Source: Phoronis australis
Taxonomy: Eukaryota > Phoronida > Phoronidae
Direction of reading: 5' to 3'
NCBI GenBank assembly: GCA_002633005.1
Contig: NMRA01000098.1
Coordinates: forward strand, 229,712-293,711
DNA: 64,000 nucleotides
A model generated the notes under the pieces. That model was not told the origin of the DNA and did no database searches. It saw nothing but the letters and a program-made list of their open reading frames with translations. A program made the position numbers and the translations under genes. How positions within the stretch are numbered: position 1 is the first letter of the stretch; the number at the start of each line of letters is the position of its first letter. Below are positions 29,601 to 36,711 of this stretch, in pieces.

Positions 29601-32600
29601 ATCAAGAAAAGTGATACAAGCCTCAATGTGTCCCTGTATCAGTATAATTTATCATAATTCATAATTTATTCTGTAACAATACCTGTCACAGCACTTATCC
29701 ACAGTATGAATACTGTACCCAGCTACTGTATTCTAAGCTCATATGCACACAGAATCCAATAAAATGAATCTGTGACCATTAAAATGCTCAACTGTTCATA
29801 CATTTTCAAATACATTTTCTTGATACTGTAAAACTGCACTGGGCTATCAACACACATAATCACACAGTGAACCTTGCACTGCTGTCATAGATTAAATATA
29901 CACAATCTTGAATCCAATTAAAAACAAACAAACAAAGCAACGGATATTGATTTCTACTCAAGTAACAAAATTCGATAACTTCTAATAGTCGCTTACATCT
30001 GCCGTTGGTAGACGGGTATATCGCAGGGATCTCCCCGTCAATTTCCACATGCTATCCAGAACACCCAACACTGGACACTGCCATGTTGAGAGGAGAATAG
30101 CAGACTGATTATTCGCACGTGACAATCCCCACGTTTCACAACAGGTCAAACATAACAGCCAACCTCCACAATGCTCAATCGATAGACTTGGACGTTTGCA
30201 CAGATTATAAAAACTTATGCAGTCTCCATAGGAATAGAATAAATGTACCAGCACTCTGTGTGTAAATGGGAAGTGCAGGATGCACAGGGACTAGAGTAAA
30301 TACTGACATGTTCTAACAGTACTTGGGTTACAGGTGTTATGACCTTAGTTATATCCCACACATGTCTAGAGATAAGGTGATACTATGTGGAATGTCAAAG
30401 GATTACATTAAAGCTGGAAAGCTCAAGTTAAGTTTACTAAGTTTTCTTTAAAGAGGTTACGCTAACACAGGTTTCTGCAGTAATAACACACAATGCCTTT
30501 TTAAAACCATGGCAGCTTCACTGCTACAAATTCAGTTTAGACTTGAACTTGACCAGTACAAAGTTAGCAAGGTTAGTAAATTATGACCCAATATGGTTTT
30601 AAAGGTACATTTGCCAAGTCTTGGCAAACAAACAAGTCCTTTAAGAGCAATTCCACTGAATATTGAATGTCTAAATTTGTTTTAACGTGCTGTCATGCAA
30701 GCGGATCGTCCATCATAAATAGTCAGGAAGCAGTGTGGCCTAGTGTATTAGTGTCTAGCTCAGGCTCATGGGTTGGAGTCCCATTGGGGCACATTGCTGG
30801 ACCCTTGAGTCAGTCTATATATTTATTGATTAAAGCATAAAAATGGTTCCAGGTGATCAGTGCAATGGGCCCACATGTGCGGCCTGCACACGTTTGGTAT
30901 GTGTAACAGACCACCTATAATTATTTTTTTATCATAATCAAGTGCTTGGTCTCAACGCTGACAACTAGCAATGACATGACAATACATTGGAAACTAATGA
31001 CATGACCAAAAGCTATGATGTACATTTTTTGGAAATCAAATACTTTATGCCTGGACAACAAAAGATTCACAGGAACAAAAATTCACGAGGCAACAACTTT
31101 TCCTAAATACCAACAACTTTTCAATAAATACCATAATGCTCCACTTATTTCGCACAAACAATTTTAAAAAAGACCATTTTCAAAGGCTGGTTACCTTTTT
31201 GCAAATTATAATGAAAATGAATAATAACAAAAACACTAAATTGCTAGGTTAACAGGATGCTAAACCCTGTTTCAATGATTTCACCCAAATCTCCCTCTGA
31301 CACCTGCTAATACATCACTGGGTCCCACTTCAAGTAAAAAGTCACCACTCTCAGAGTTATCAATTGGCCATTATGTTTCTTGGTGGGTGGCATTTCCCTG
31401 CAGTTGTTGCTAACTATTAAGCCCAGCTCACGATCGCCCAGTTAGCAGGCTCTGTATTAAAGCGTAACTTCAACAGAATTTTGTTATTTTAGATGTATTG
31501 GGCTAACCAGATAGTCCTAGCAAAACCATAGTGAAATAAGAAAATGCGAGTTCAATCACACAAGAGTAAGCCCGTCAAATGATAAGTGAAGCTGCCTTTT
31601 TGTGCCAAGTTGCGTCACCGCGAGATCCCAGCACAAACAACAAAGGGTCGATAACAAAGGGATATGCCCAGGTTTCAAAACCCTGCTAGCCAGCTGGGCG
31701 AGTGAGTCAGAAAATCTACTCGCCCAACCCGAAGTTCAGTCGCCCGGCCGTTTGTGTAACTATGTCACCACAAACTTGCTGCCAGAGTCAATAACAATCA
31801 TTGTTTCGTGCATTGACGTCACCATATATTAGGGTTACCGTATTCGCCCTAATAAGCGCCCAGGGTGCTTAGCAAAATTGATTTCGGAAGGGGAGCGCTT
31901 GGTGGTTGGAACCCGGTCTCCGAAACGGGTGAAATCGGAAGCTAGGATTCATCAAATTTACGCGCTGCGACGTATCTGTAACATATGATAGACTTTCTAC
32001 AAAACTGTGGTGAATTGCTATCAAGCTTTGTTGTTAAATTATGATATTTAAAAAAATGTGCTGAAATCCAAGGCGAAAACTAGCTGACTGATGCGCGCTG
32101 CTTCGGGATCGTCGATAGAGCAACTTGAATTCTTGAGTAAAAATACAGTTTCAACTCAACAAATTACCTGAAATCCTCCTAAGTTTTCCAAATGGCATCC
32201 CTAAGATTTTTAAATTCCTGTGGAGTTGGTATTAACCGTAGATTAAGTCCAAATCTGCGCTAGATCGCACCCCACAACACGAGAAAAATCTAGACAAACA
32301 CACAATCATGTTGTTGTTCCGTGACGTTTGTTTGGAAGTTAGTCTGCAGGTGTGTGCCAAGTGAGCGAACGCGTTCGTGTCATCAGAGTTCATTTGCCAG
32401 AGCAACAGGCTAACATATATGTAAGCCCTAGAGTGCGCTTCTTGGCAACCTGCTCATTAACACTGGTCAAGTTTCGATTCGCAGTTTTTACGAGAACAAA
32501 GTAATCTGGATTCCTGTGATGGAGAAGATCTGTACGGGAAAGATACAATGCAATCCCGTTGATAAGTACGCTGCGTCTGTTCTGAAAGGCTTGACCATAG

Positions 32601-35468
32601 TGGGACACCTTCCTCGCAAGGTCATCAAAACTTTTACGTTCTTTTTGAAGCACTGCGGAAGTTTGCAGTGTACAGCCACGGCTAAATACCGACATAGCGG
32701 CGAAGTTCGTGGTCTAGAAATTCCATGCATAATGATTTTTCAGGACTGTCAGATATTATTGATAAATTGAAGACATTTCTGTAGAATTTTAGAACTGCAG
32801 GTAAGGCATTTTTCGCATATGTACACGTTCATGGACTGGGCTCTTATTTTAGCAAAGTCCGAAATCAAGTGGGGGCGCTTATAGAGGCATGGGCACTTAC
32901 TAGGACAAATGTTACTATTTATAAAATAATTTTGGGTAAAATCACACTGTACATTACAATAAAAAATCAGTTCCAAGAAATGTGGTATTTCACTTGNCCC
33001 CCCCCCCCTTTTCTTCGTTTTGGACTAGTCCACAAAAGCATTTGTGCACGACCAGGCACTGTAATCTTTTGTCTAGACGAATCGTGTAATGGGTGACATG
33101 TACTGTTTGGTAGGATCACACTGCGCCGATCTTTTTTAACTGCCGGAGCATCGTTTCGCTGACCAAGCTGAACCTTAAACTCATGATAAAAACAGCACAA
33201 TGAGGAGAAAATTTATTCATGTTCATCTGGAAAATGATAGTGCTTTCGCGTTCTGAAAATTCTCTCCCCACCTGGGTGACCGGCAAGTCAACTTCTACTC
33301 GTCCAACACCATTTTTACGCGCATTGGCGACTGGGCGAGTGGCTAAGTATATCCCTGTAACAAATGTATTGAATAGGGGTCTGAATAGAACACCATTGCC
33401 TGCGGGTGTTATTCGCAGCTGTTTGAATTAAAAGGTGATTCTTGCAGTGACGTAGACAAAAGCAAGCCAATACGCCTAACAGTTTGTTACATTTGGCAAT
33501 TTGTGGCGCTAGTGGGCTACGAAGGATGATCTTAACATACTGTAAGAACCAAATTGACAGGTGTTACTGTTCAAGATAGGCTTTAAGGAGTTTTCCAATT
33601 TTGCTAAAAAACTTTGAGGGTCGTCAAGGGGAACTGAACACTATTTTGTTTCAGAGAACTGGCTGAGGAAGTCGTTTTCAATATGTTTGTAGACCAAAAG
33701 AAGTGCAACGAAACATTTAATAATTCTACTTCGACTTTACTATGTTTTCAGTGCCAGTACACAGTTCCTCAGCAGAAGATAGGCAAAAATTTGTTGATTT
33801 GAAAATACCAGATGTAAAACATGAAACTGAATCCGAGGAAATAAAATCCATTTTCTGACACTAAACACTTCTGTCCAGAGTTTCACACTAGTTCCTGGCA
33901 CTAATGATCAACTGAATACCACAGATCAAAATATCAAATGATTCAACATTTCCATGGTTCTTGTACATCCAACCCTACACTTGACACCTTAACCATTTCA
34001 CAGGAGAGAGATGTGCTCGAGTCAGTAAGCTCAAGAAGTGTCAACAATAAGCTGCACTATTAAGCAGTTATGGTTTCGGTTCTCACTCACCGCAGCGAGT
34101 TTCCTCTCCAGAGATACCTCGATGGAATTGATCCCTGGTTTAACCGAGATGTTCCCTTCGATGTTCCTAACGCACGACTGGCACGTCATGCCTTCGATGT
34201 AGACGGTGGTTTCAAGGTAGCGCTCGAAACTGGACCGTTCCTTCAGCACTGCAGGAAAACCCATGTCATCGATACACTGAACCACTTGTGCAGAATTGAT
34301 GACAAGAGGATCGTATGTGACTGCACCTTCACTCTCTTTCAATGACACCTGGAAAAATTAAATAAGCGTGATGAAATCGCTCTGGAAGTGCAAATACAAC
34401 TGTGAAGAAAGTTGATGTTATCAAGTCAAGATCACAACTCTACAGCATGTCATGCTACTGATGAAATCAAATAGAGTACAAAACAAAAGTATTCAAACAA
34501 AATGACCCTGAATTTCCCATCATGATGGTTGGGTGAAAGCACAATTCACCATCAGAGTAGTAGGTTGAAGTTCATGACTAAGAATGACGGCAACTTACCA
34601 ACTGTGGAACAGTCATTCAGTGATTAGAGCTGCAGTTATTACCAGTAAGTTGCTGTTAACAGAATTAGCCGTCATGACAGGAAAACGGTATTTTGTCTGT
34701 CACTTTCGTCTTGTACCGTTGTTCAACTTAAATTTTTGGTGCAAAACATGACTTGTACAACATATCGTGTTCTATTTAAAATTGAAGAATGCTTAACACA
34801 TCACTAACACAAGAAAAGTGTTTGTTGTACTTTGAGCCAATGGCCATATGTACAAATAAATAAAGGAAAGTGACCCTTTCTCTTGAATGAATGAAACCAA
34901 ATGAAGACAGTTATAAAAGCCAGAAATGAACACAAGGTTTGTACACTCCTTTTTTGATAAAAGCAGTTACCAAATTAATTAAGAAAAAATGTCTTGACTC
35001 CTGTTGACATCTGGGTGAAGATTAAAGGTCCTTCAACACACCTTCGATCATAAAACAAATCTCGTTTTTTAAGCTTCTTTTTATAGAATTGGTCTCAAAT
35101 TGTTCATTATTTATTATAATAATTATAAGAGATTTTTGAGCATGGACTGTTCATTCTTTCCAAGCCCACAAATGACTTCTTATCTGTGAAAACTGAGACC
35201 AGTTTTAGAACTGGAAATGATCTAAATCAAAAGTCACCTTTTTCAAAAATTAAATCAAGGTGGCACCATAGCACCTTAATCATTTCCATGACAACCATTT
35301 ATTCACTAACAAATGACAGTCCACTAGTCATTAATGCAAGACCTTTCACTCTCTGTCTTACCTGAATTTTCTGCACACCTTTGACCTTGCCAACATTCTC
35401 CTCAATATTCTTCACACATGACTGGCAGGTCATGCCTTGAATATCAACAATAGCAACTAATTCCATCT
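1..35468 (-). CDS. ATP7: ATP7A/ATP7B-type copper-transporting P1B ATPase (20 exons seen, 3' end off window)
   Basis: This gene encodes a Cu(I)-exporting P-type ATPase. In animals the family loads copper onto enzymes in the trans-Golgi and exports it at the plasma membrane. I assembled 20 exons by hand; every GT-AG junction keeps the frame, giving at least 1367 residues (human ATP7A/B are about 1465-1500). Residues 1-590 hold seven HMA domains with GMTCxxC cores. The membrane segments then begin ([12 protein letters not shown]). TGES lies in the actuator, CPC in the ion-binding helix, and DKTGT is the phosphorylated aspartate. SEHP, GCG, TGDN and [10 protein letters not shown] form the N/P domains, and MAASS and SVVTSS are near the last helix. 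The C-terminal tail is cut by the window edge. The proposed start is the ATG two bases into the first recognised exon; an upstream coding exon cannot be excluded. The gene lies head-to-head with ALG11. No key residue is missing. Confidence 0.97.
35..2433 (-). other. ATP7 intron 19, repeat-bearing
   Basis: No gene found. Around 110-213 there are four copies of a 26-bp tandem repeat. The flank after it, and the segments near 2190-2330 and 34500-34740, share a motif (GTCATGACGGG) and surrounding sequence, suggesting a dispersed MITE-like family. Confidence 0.6.
110..213. repeat. 26-bp tandem repeat, four copies
   Basis: The units start at 110, 136, 162 and 188. Each reads AATAGCCCGTCATCATGACT plus a few bases. 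They are nearly identical. There are no unique spacers, so this is a minisatellite and not a CRISPR array. Confidence 0.9.
2434..2654 (-). CDS. ATP7: ATP7 exon 19: last transmembrane segments
   Basis: 221 bp, phase 0 to 2. It starts [20 protein letters not shown], then has [17 protein letters not shown] and [17 protein letters not shown]. Donor is AAACT|gtaagt. Confidence 0.97.
3429..3632 (-). CDS. ATP7: ATP7 exon 18: P-domain hinge [10 protein letters not shown]
   Basis: 204 bp, phase 0 to 0. It encodes [20 protein letters not shown], then [20 protein letters not shown] and [10 protein letters not shown]|gtgagt. It carries the Mg-binding GDGVND motif. Confidence 0.98.
3960..4102 (-). CDS. 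ATP7: ATP7 exon 17: P domain with TGDN
   Basis: 143 bp, phase 1 to 0. It encodes [20 protein letters not shown] and [20 protein letters not shown]|gtaaag. TGDN is the conserved P-domain motif. Confidence 0.97.
4405..4512. repeat. ~22-25-bp minisatellite in ATP7 intron 16
   Basis: About five diverged copies of CACCAGGAGGGTCCCTATA. The open frame across it is a by-product of the repeat. Confidence 0.85.
4692..4844 (-). CDS. ATP7: ATP7 exon 16: nucleotide-binding domain
   Basis: 153 bp, phase 1 to 1. It encodes [20 protein letters not shown], then [18 protein letters not shown]|gtaaga, the conserved end of the N domain. Confidence 0.95.
5295..5514 (-). CDS. ATP7: ATP7 exon 15: nucleotide-binding domain
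   Basis: 220 bp, phase 0 to 1. It contains [16 protein letters not shown] (the ATP-site GxG motif), then a polar, presumably flexible insertion, ending SSDILAG|gtaggt. The middle of the exon is the least conserved part of the catalytic region. Confidence 0.94.
6071..6253 (-). CDS. ATP7: ATP7 exon 14: phosphorylation site DKTGT and SEHP
   Basis: 183 bp, phase 0 to 0. It starts [20 protein letters not shown]; the Asp is the transient phosphorylation site. It ends with [16 protein letters not shown]|gtaaat. The SEHP histidine is the residue most often mutated in Wilson disease in human ATP7B, and it is intact here. Confidence 0.98.
7072..7263 (-). CDS. ATP7: ATP7 exon 13: CPC ion-binding helix
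   Basis: 192 bp, phase 0 to 0. It encodes [20 protein letters not shown] followed by [17 protein letters not shown]|gtaggt. CPC in TM6 is the copper-coordinating motif that defines P1B-1 ATPases. Confidence 0.98.
7560..7694 (-). CDS. ATP7: ATP7 exon 12: transmembrane segment 5
   Basis: 135 bp, phase 0 to 0. It encodes [20 protein letters not shown] and a hydrophobic stretch to DPTWD|gtaagt. The last 13 exon bases at the acceptor side recur at 8033-8045 after a single N, as part of a 350-bp assembly overlap. Confidence 0.95.
7682..8385. repeat. 350-bp direct duplication joined by a single N (assembly overlap)
   Basis: 7682-8031 and 8033-8385 match apart from small indels (a 3-base gap and G-run length). 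The only thing between them is one N at 8032. The copy includes the end of ATP7 exon 12, so it would create a broken partial exon. An unmerged contig overlap is the simplest explanation. Confidence 0.85.
8567..8640. repeat. (TG)n microsatellite
   Basis: About 70 bp of TG dinucleotides with a few interruptions, inside transposon copy 1. The His/Thr-rich open frames on the minus strand are produced by this repeat and are not genes. Confidence 0.95.
9204..9437 (+). pseudogene. HIRAN-like domain remnant in transposon copy 1
   Basis: The frame reads [20 protein letters not shown], then [16 protein letters not shown], and ends KLKTLL. It fits the HIRAN pattern (NxxDxxAVxV ... GHLPRxI), a DNA-end-binding module of helicases and some mobile elements. 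A stop just upstream and no start show it is broken. The homologous copy is at 32530-32770. Confidence 0.55.
9749..10808. mobile_element. 1.06-kb unit bounded by ~45-bp inverted repeats
   Basis: The left arm 9749-9793 (TGTAACAGAGCAAATCTCC...) is closely repeated in inverse orientation at 10764-10808 (...GGAGATTTGCTTTGTTACA). The unit encloses a Gypsy-type integrase fragment. The TGT...ACA ends look like LTR ends in opposite orientation. No convincing target duplication seen. Confidence 0.7.
9826..10400 (+). pseudogene. Decayed Ty3/Gypsy integrase C-terminal fragment
   Basis: The plus-strand frame [15 protein letters not shown]...[20 protein letters not shown] is the end of a Gypsy-class integrase core. 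After a stop and frame change it continues with the C-terminal module ([12 protein letters not shown]...GRNKIQ). There is no reverse transcriptase, gag or LTR pair nearby. It is an old, non-functional piece. Confidence 0.8.
10935..10966. repeat. Short (CA)n microsatellite
   Basis: CA-rich run with minor interruptions in ATP7 intron 11. Confidence 0.8.
11175..11299 (-). CDS. ATP7: ATP7 exon 11: end of actuator domain
   Basis: 125 bp, phase 1 to 0. It encodes [20 protein letters not shown], then [18 protein letters not shown] and TSK|gtaaga. Length and sequence match the family without gaps. Confidence 0.96.
11747..11855 (-). CDS. ATP7: ATP7 exon 10: actuator domain with TGES
   Basis: 109 bp, phase 0 to 1. 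It encodes [16 protein letters not shown], then [21 protein letters not shown] is the dephosphorylation motif. Acceptor ttttccag, donor CCAG|gtatgt. Confidence 0.97.
12205..12803. repeat. ~145-bp satellite array, truncated by assembly gap
   Basis: The landmark CGAGGTACC recurs at about 12212, 12353, 12497 and 12655, and again at the gap edge. Each unit also carries a CACTCTGGRNTGxGxCCGGCAG-like stretch and AAAAATGAGCTAG. The gap that follows is probably unresolved satellite. Confidence 0.85.
12804..12940. other. Assembly gap (run of N)
   Basis: 137 unresolved bases at the end of the satellite array. Reading frames through it are meaningless. Confidence 1.
12941..13576 (-). mobile_element. 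Pearl-like repeat: tandem ~150-bp core units plus (ACGG)n
   Basis: The core units carry a phrase like GCCAAATTTCATGAA and a CCACTAGGxGGC motif (13013, 13183, 13320). The block ends with a (GACG)n run at 13489-13527 and a palindromic terminus (CACATATAAATATGTGG) near 13550-13566. The inverse of the same family is at 45820-46960. The organisation matches the pearl elements described from bivalves. Confidence 0.6.
13746..13886 (-). CDS. ATP7: ATP7 exon 9: start of actuator domain
   Basis: 141 bp, phase 0 to 0. It encodes [20 protein letters not shown] and ends QRGDILK|gtcagt. The acceptor and first nine exon bases form part of a 50-51-bp minisatellite that continues upstream into the intron (13887-14225), so the true acceptor is the one nearest the gene body. 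Confidence 0.95.
13887..14225 (-). repeat. 50-51-bp minisatellite carrying copies of the ATP7 exon 9 splice acceptor
   Basis: Seven copies of the GTCTTACCCTG phrase start at 13879, 13930, 13980, 14031, 14081, 14132 and 14183. On the gene strand each is cttatcttgcag|GGTAAGAC, identical or nearly so to the real exon 9 acceptor. Units of 51 and 50 bp alternate at first, showing a ~101-bp higher-order period. Confidence 0.95.
14658..14891 (-). CDS. ATP7: ATP7 exon 8: transmembrane segments 3-4
   Basis: 234 bp, phase 0 to 0. It begins [19 protein letters not shown], then [17 protein letters not shown], and ends with [17 protein letters not shown]|gtaaca. These are signature sequences of the copper-ATPase subfamily. 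Confidence 0.97.
14892..16840 (-). other. ATP7 intron 7 with a second pearl-like repeat
   Basis: Within the intron, 15390-16030 holds three to four diverged ~150-170-bp units with AAAAATCGACTGGTGC and a CAAATTTCATCATGATCC phrase. They end in a short GGACGGACGGAC run at 15962-15973. No gene is visible in the rest. Confidence 0.6.
15390..16030 (+). mobile_element. Pearl-like tandem repeat, family 2
   Basis: Units share ATCGACTGGTGC near 15548, 15693 and 15855, and the end shows a short ACGG microsatellite followed by TACATGCGACCACAAAAG. The architecture is the same as at 12941-13576, but the core sequence differs. Confidence 0.55.
16841..17078 (-). CDS. ATP7: ATP7 exon 7: transmembrane segments 1-2
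   Basis: 238 bp, phase 2 to 0. It encodes [20 protein letters not shown] (TM1), a Ser/Thr/Asn-rich luminal loop containing a possible N-glycosylation site (NTSAGNST), and the conserved [19 protein letters not shown] of TM2. Acceptor tcctgcag, donor CAG|gtaagg. Confidence 0.95.
17079..18305 (-). other. ATP7 intron 6
   Basis: AT-rich intron. I see no gene or clear repeat in it. Confidence 0.6.
18306..18544 (-). CDS. ATP7: ATP7 exon 6: MBD7 (membrane-proximal metal-binding domain)
   Basis: 239 bp, phase 0 to 2. It starts IGGMTCSSC after attttttag and contains [14 protein letters not shown] and KDLGFEAAL. It ends HKIILRR across the donor AGAAG|gtaagt. It equals MBD6 of mammalian ATP7B, directly before transmembrane segment 1. 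Confidence 0.95.
19255..19921. mobile_element. Fold-back MITE with ~45-bp TIRs
   Basis: The left end GGCCCAGTCATATAGCCGAT, continuing with ACGCATGAATCACTCAT, is mirrored by ATGAGTGATTCATGCGTAAT ... TATGACTGGGCC at the right. The interior is made of short repeated CGCAT/AATCAC phrases, and reading frames there are artefacts. The target duplication is unclear (TAA/TTA-type possible, as in Harbinger elements). Confidence 0.8.
21066..21229 (-). CDS. ATP7: ATP7 exon 5: second half of MBD6 (copy A)
   Basis: 164 bp, phase 1 to 0. It encodes [20 protein letters not shown], ending LGFEASIL...HLEIH|gtaagt. An almost identical copy lies at 22636-22799. Only one can be in the mRNA, because 164 is not a multiple of 3 and joining both would break the frame. 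Confidence 0.9.
21326..21535. repeat. 37-bp minisatellite (copy A)
   Basis: Six units of GGGAGTCCCAACTGAGTGGT plus 17 more bases. The matching array at 22897-23075 has five units, the last with a deletion. Confidence 0.9.
22636..22799 (-). CDS. ATP7: ATP7 exon 5 (copy B), probable assembly duplicate of 21066-21229
   Basis: The encoded residues are the same as in copy A, and the acceptor and donor are identical. The whole surrounding ~1.5 kb (21537-23075) repeats 19959-21535 and begins right after a lone N at 21536. The simplest reading is an unmerged allelic contig overlap and not a second exon. Which copy is the true one cannot be decided from the sequence. Confidence 0.85.
22897..23075. 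repeat. 37-bp minisatellite (copy B)
   Basis: Same array as 21326-21535 in the duplicated segment. The copy-number difference fits two alleles. Confidence 0.9.
24381..24599 (-). CDS. ATP7: ATP7 exon 4: linker and first half of MBD6
   Basis: 219 bp, phase 1 to 1. It starts after tttttacag and encodes a polar, acidic linker (around [15 protein letters not shown]), then [13 protein letters not shown] and ERSLKKVEG|gtgaaa. The GMTCASC core corresponds to the fifth domain of mammalian ATP7 proteins, adjacent to the membrane-proximal domain. Confidence 0.93.
24600..27915 (-). other. ATP7 intron 3
   Basis: 3.3 kb without a recognisable gene. It contains a 31-bp tandem duplication at 26069-26131 (CTCATTAATATGCAGTGAGG core) and about three copies of a ~41-bp repeat at 27187-27308 (TTTGGCAACCTGG-like). 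Confidence 0.6.
27916..28699 (-). CDS. ATP7: ATP7 exon 3: end of MBD2 plus complete MBD3, MBD4 and MBD5
   Basis: This is the largest exon (784 bp, phase 0 to 1). It ends MBD2 at DDMGFEATL. It then contains three whole heavy-metal-associated domains with cores GMTCQSC, GMTCQSC and GMTCNSC, each closed by a D[DE]MGFEA motif. The end is TCTG|gtaggt. The repeated, intron-free domains suggest recent intragenic duplication, which accounts for the extra metal-binding domain. Confidence 0.97.
30731..30800 (+). mobile_element. tRNA-derived SINE head (A and B boxes)
   Basis: The A-box-like TGGCCTAGTG at about 30737 is followed ~35 bp later by the B-box-like GGGTTGGAGTCCC at about 30770, with spacing as in a tRNA promoter. 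Pairing of the arms is poor, so this is a SINE remnant and not a tRNA gene. Confidence 0.6.
31836..32912 (+). mobile_element. TIR transposon copy 2 with HIRAN-like remnant
   Basis: It starts TTACCGTATTCGCCCTAATA and ends GGCACTTACTAGGACAAATG, the approximate inverse. Interior order and the HIRAN-like frame match copy 1 at 7756-9567. It is 1.08 kb without the microsatellite. Confidence 0.75.
32530..32770 (+). pseudogene. HIRAN-like domain remnant in transposon copy 2
   Basis: It reads [20 protein letters not shown], then [18 protein letters not shown] and [11 protein letters not shown]. NPxDxxA and GHLPR match the HIRAN core better than copy 1. A stop codon lies just upstream in frame and the end is degraded. 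This is no longer a functional gene. Confidence 0.6.
34091..34348 (-). CDS. ATP7: ATP7 exon 2: end of MBD1, start of MBD2
   Basis: 258 bp, phase 0 to phase 0. It starts [14 protein letters not shown], completing the beta-alpha half of MBD1 (DDMGFPAVL). It then carries the second GMTCQSC core and ends at ERKLAA|gtgagt. Acceptor is ttttccag. The next exon resumes VSYDPSV, so the domain is interrupted at the same point as MBD1. Confidence 0.95.
35362..35468 (-). CDS. ATP7: ATP7 exon 1 (first recognised coding exon): start and MBD1 first half
   Basis: The acceptor is tttcag at 35469-35474 and the donor is CAG|gtaaga. Reading AG ATG GAA..., it encodes [10 protein letters not shown] followed by GMTCQSC and ends in phase 0 at KIQ. 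The ATG sits two bases after the acceptor, so the 5' UTR is probably on another exon. The open frame continuing upstream to 35781 is AT-rich intron sequence and was not used. Confidence 0.85.
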
Positions 35469-36570
35469 CTGAAACAAAATCATAACTATATTCAATGAAT
35501 TTCATAAAAACACCCAACATTTTTTTAATATTTAAACAACTTCGCATTAGAGTATCGGAAAATTTCATAACACAACTTTTCTTAAATTCTCTAATTAAAT
35601 TACAACTGATACAATGATATCCCCAATTTTTTCTTTTCATAATTTTACTGCCAGTCTTTTTCTTACAGAAGAGTTTTCTGTACACAAGCCCAGGTGTACA
35701 TTTGAAAAACATCATATTAATAAACCAAAAATCCAGTGATGAATATAGTACACTCAGATGTGTCAATACTGTAGCCATCATGCAAATTGTAATGAAGAGA
35801 GTAAATACGCATTACTGTCGATGCACCATTCGATGTCATAACAGGTAGGAGCTTATGGTTGAAAATTCACAATGGTTAAGGATTTGGTTCCATTTCTTAC
35901 GCAACAAGGGAAAGTTTTAGGGCATTTATAGTTGCATAAATGCCTGCTCTGAGCCTATCTATGTAAAATTGTTCTTATAAATGCCTACCTGTCCCCCCAC
36001 CCCTTCCCTGGGTATATCTAAAGATAAAGTTGCCAGCAGCAAACACCAAATGTCATTGACAAAGGGGGGTACTCCCATAGAAGAGGTACACAGGACGTGT
36101 TGATCACAAGAGTGTTTTTCTCATGACCAGTTTTTCTATGAAAAGGTGCATTTTCTGACAAAATTCTCTACGAAAGGATTCACTATGGGAGCTCAACAAT
36201 GTTTATAGTCAAGTGCTGCCTTGGGCAGTAATACCACTGCAAAAGCAGAGCTGTAACAAAATTTTGCTGACTCATTGAGTGTTGAATTGACTGAAACAAG
36301 ACTGAAAATGATCAAAGTCAATGAGAATATATCCTACAAAATAAATACAGACTTCAAAAAGATATATAGAATTGATTCAAGACAAGTATGGCTTCAGATT
36401 TCAGACAAAACCCGAATAGAATTTCATACAAGACGAAGACAAACAGACCGTTATCTTATAGTACAACAGGCATATCATAAGGTTCAGCTTTTAAAAGTAA
36501 ACACCAAATCATTGCCAATATCCACAAAGTCAATACGCATATGTTGGTACTGAGACTAATAACGAGTTGT

Positions 36571-36576
36571 TTTATT
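36571..36576 (-). terminator. Polyadenylation signal AATAAA
   Basis: TTTATT on the plus strand, i.e. AATAAA on the minus strand, just downstream of the stop of the unrecognised terminal exon. Confidence 0.5.
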
Positions 36577-36599
36577 GGAAAAAACAATGACGCCAAAAG

Positions 36600-36711
36600 T
36601 TATTTGGCAGGTGTGTCGAAGTTCACCACTAAGCACGGTATATTGCATTCATCCACAATCGCTTTCCGCAACTGAATGACAGACTCAAACTCATCCGTGT
36701 ACACTGTCAAT
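36600..36711 (-). CDS. Terminal exon of an unrecognised minus-strand gene
   Basis: A good acceptor (tgactccctttag) is followed by one base of a split codon and an open frame ending NFDTPAK and TAA. The frame reads LTVYTDEFESVIQLRKAIVD, then ECNIPCLVVNFDTPAK. An AATAAA lies 24-30 bp after the stop. The codon pattern and predicted alternating beta/alpha pattern look genuine. I do not recognise the family, and no convincing upstream exon was found between 36712 and 40880. It is transcribed in the same direction as ATP7 and lies between ATP7 and ALG11. Confidence 0.5.

Larger units (their letters stand above)
28700..34090 (-). other. ATP7 intron 2
   Basis: 5.4 kb. It contains a tRNA-derived SINE head (30731-30800), transposon copy 2 (31836-32912) and a single-N join at about 32998 beside a C run. 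Sequence near 33590-33690 resembles the fold-back arms at 51460-52045. No coding exon recognised. Confidence 0.6.

Noticed and set aside
30731-30800. Functional tRNA gene
   Set aside because: A and B boxes are present, but the acceptor and anticodon stems do not pair well; better read as a SINE head.
35469-35781. N-terminal extension of ATP7 by a 160-residue open frame
   Set aside because: A clear acceptor (gttttgtttcag) ends at 35469, and the sequence upstream is AT-rich without similarity to ATP7 N-termini.
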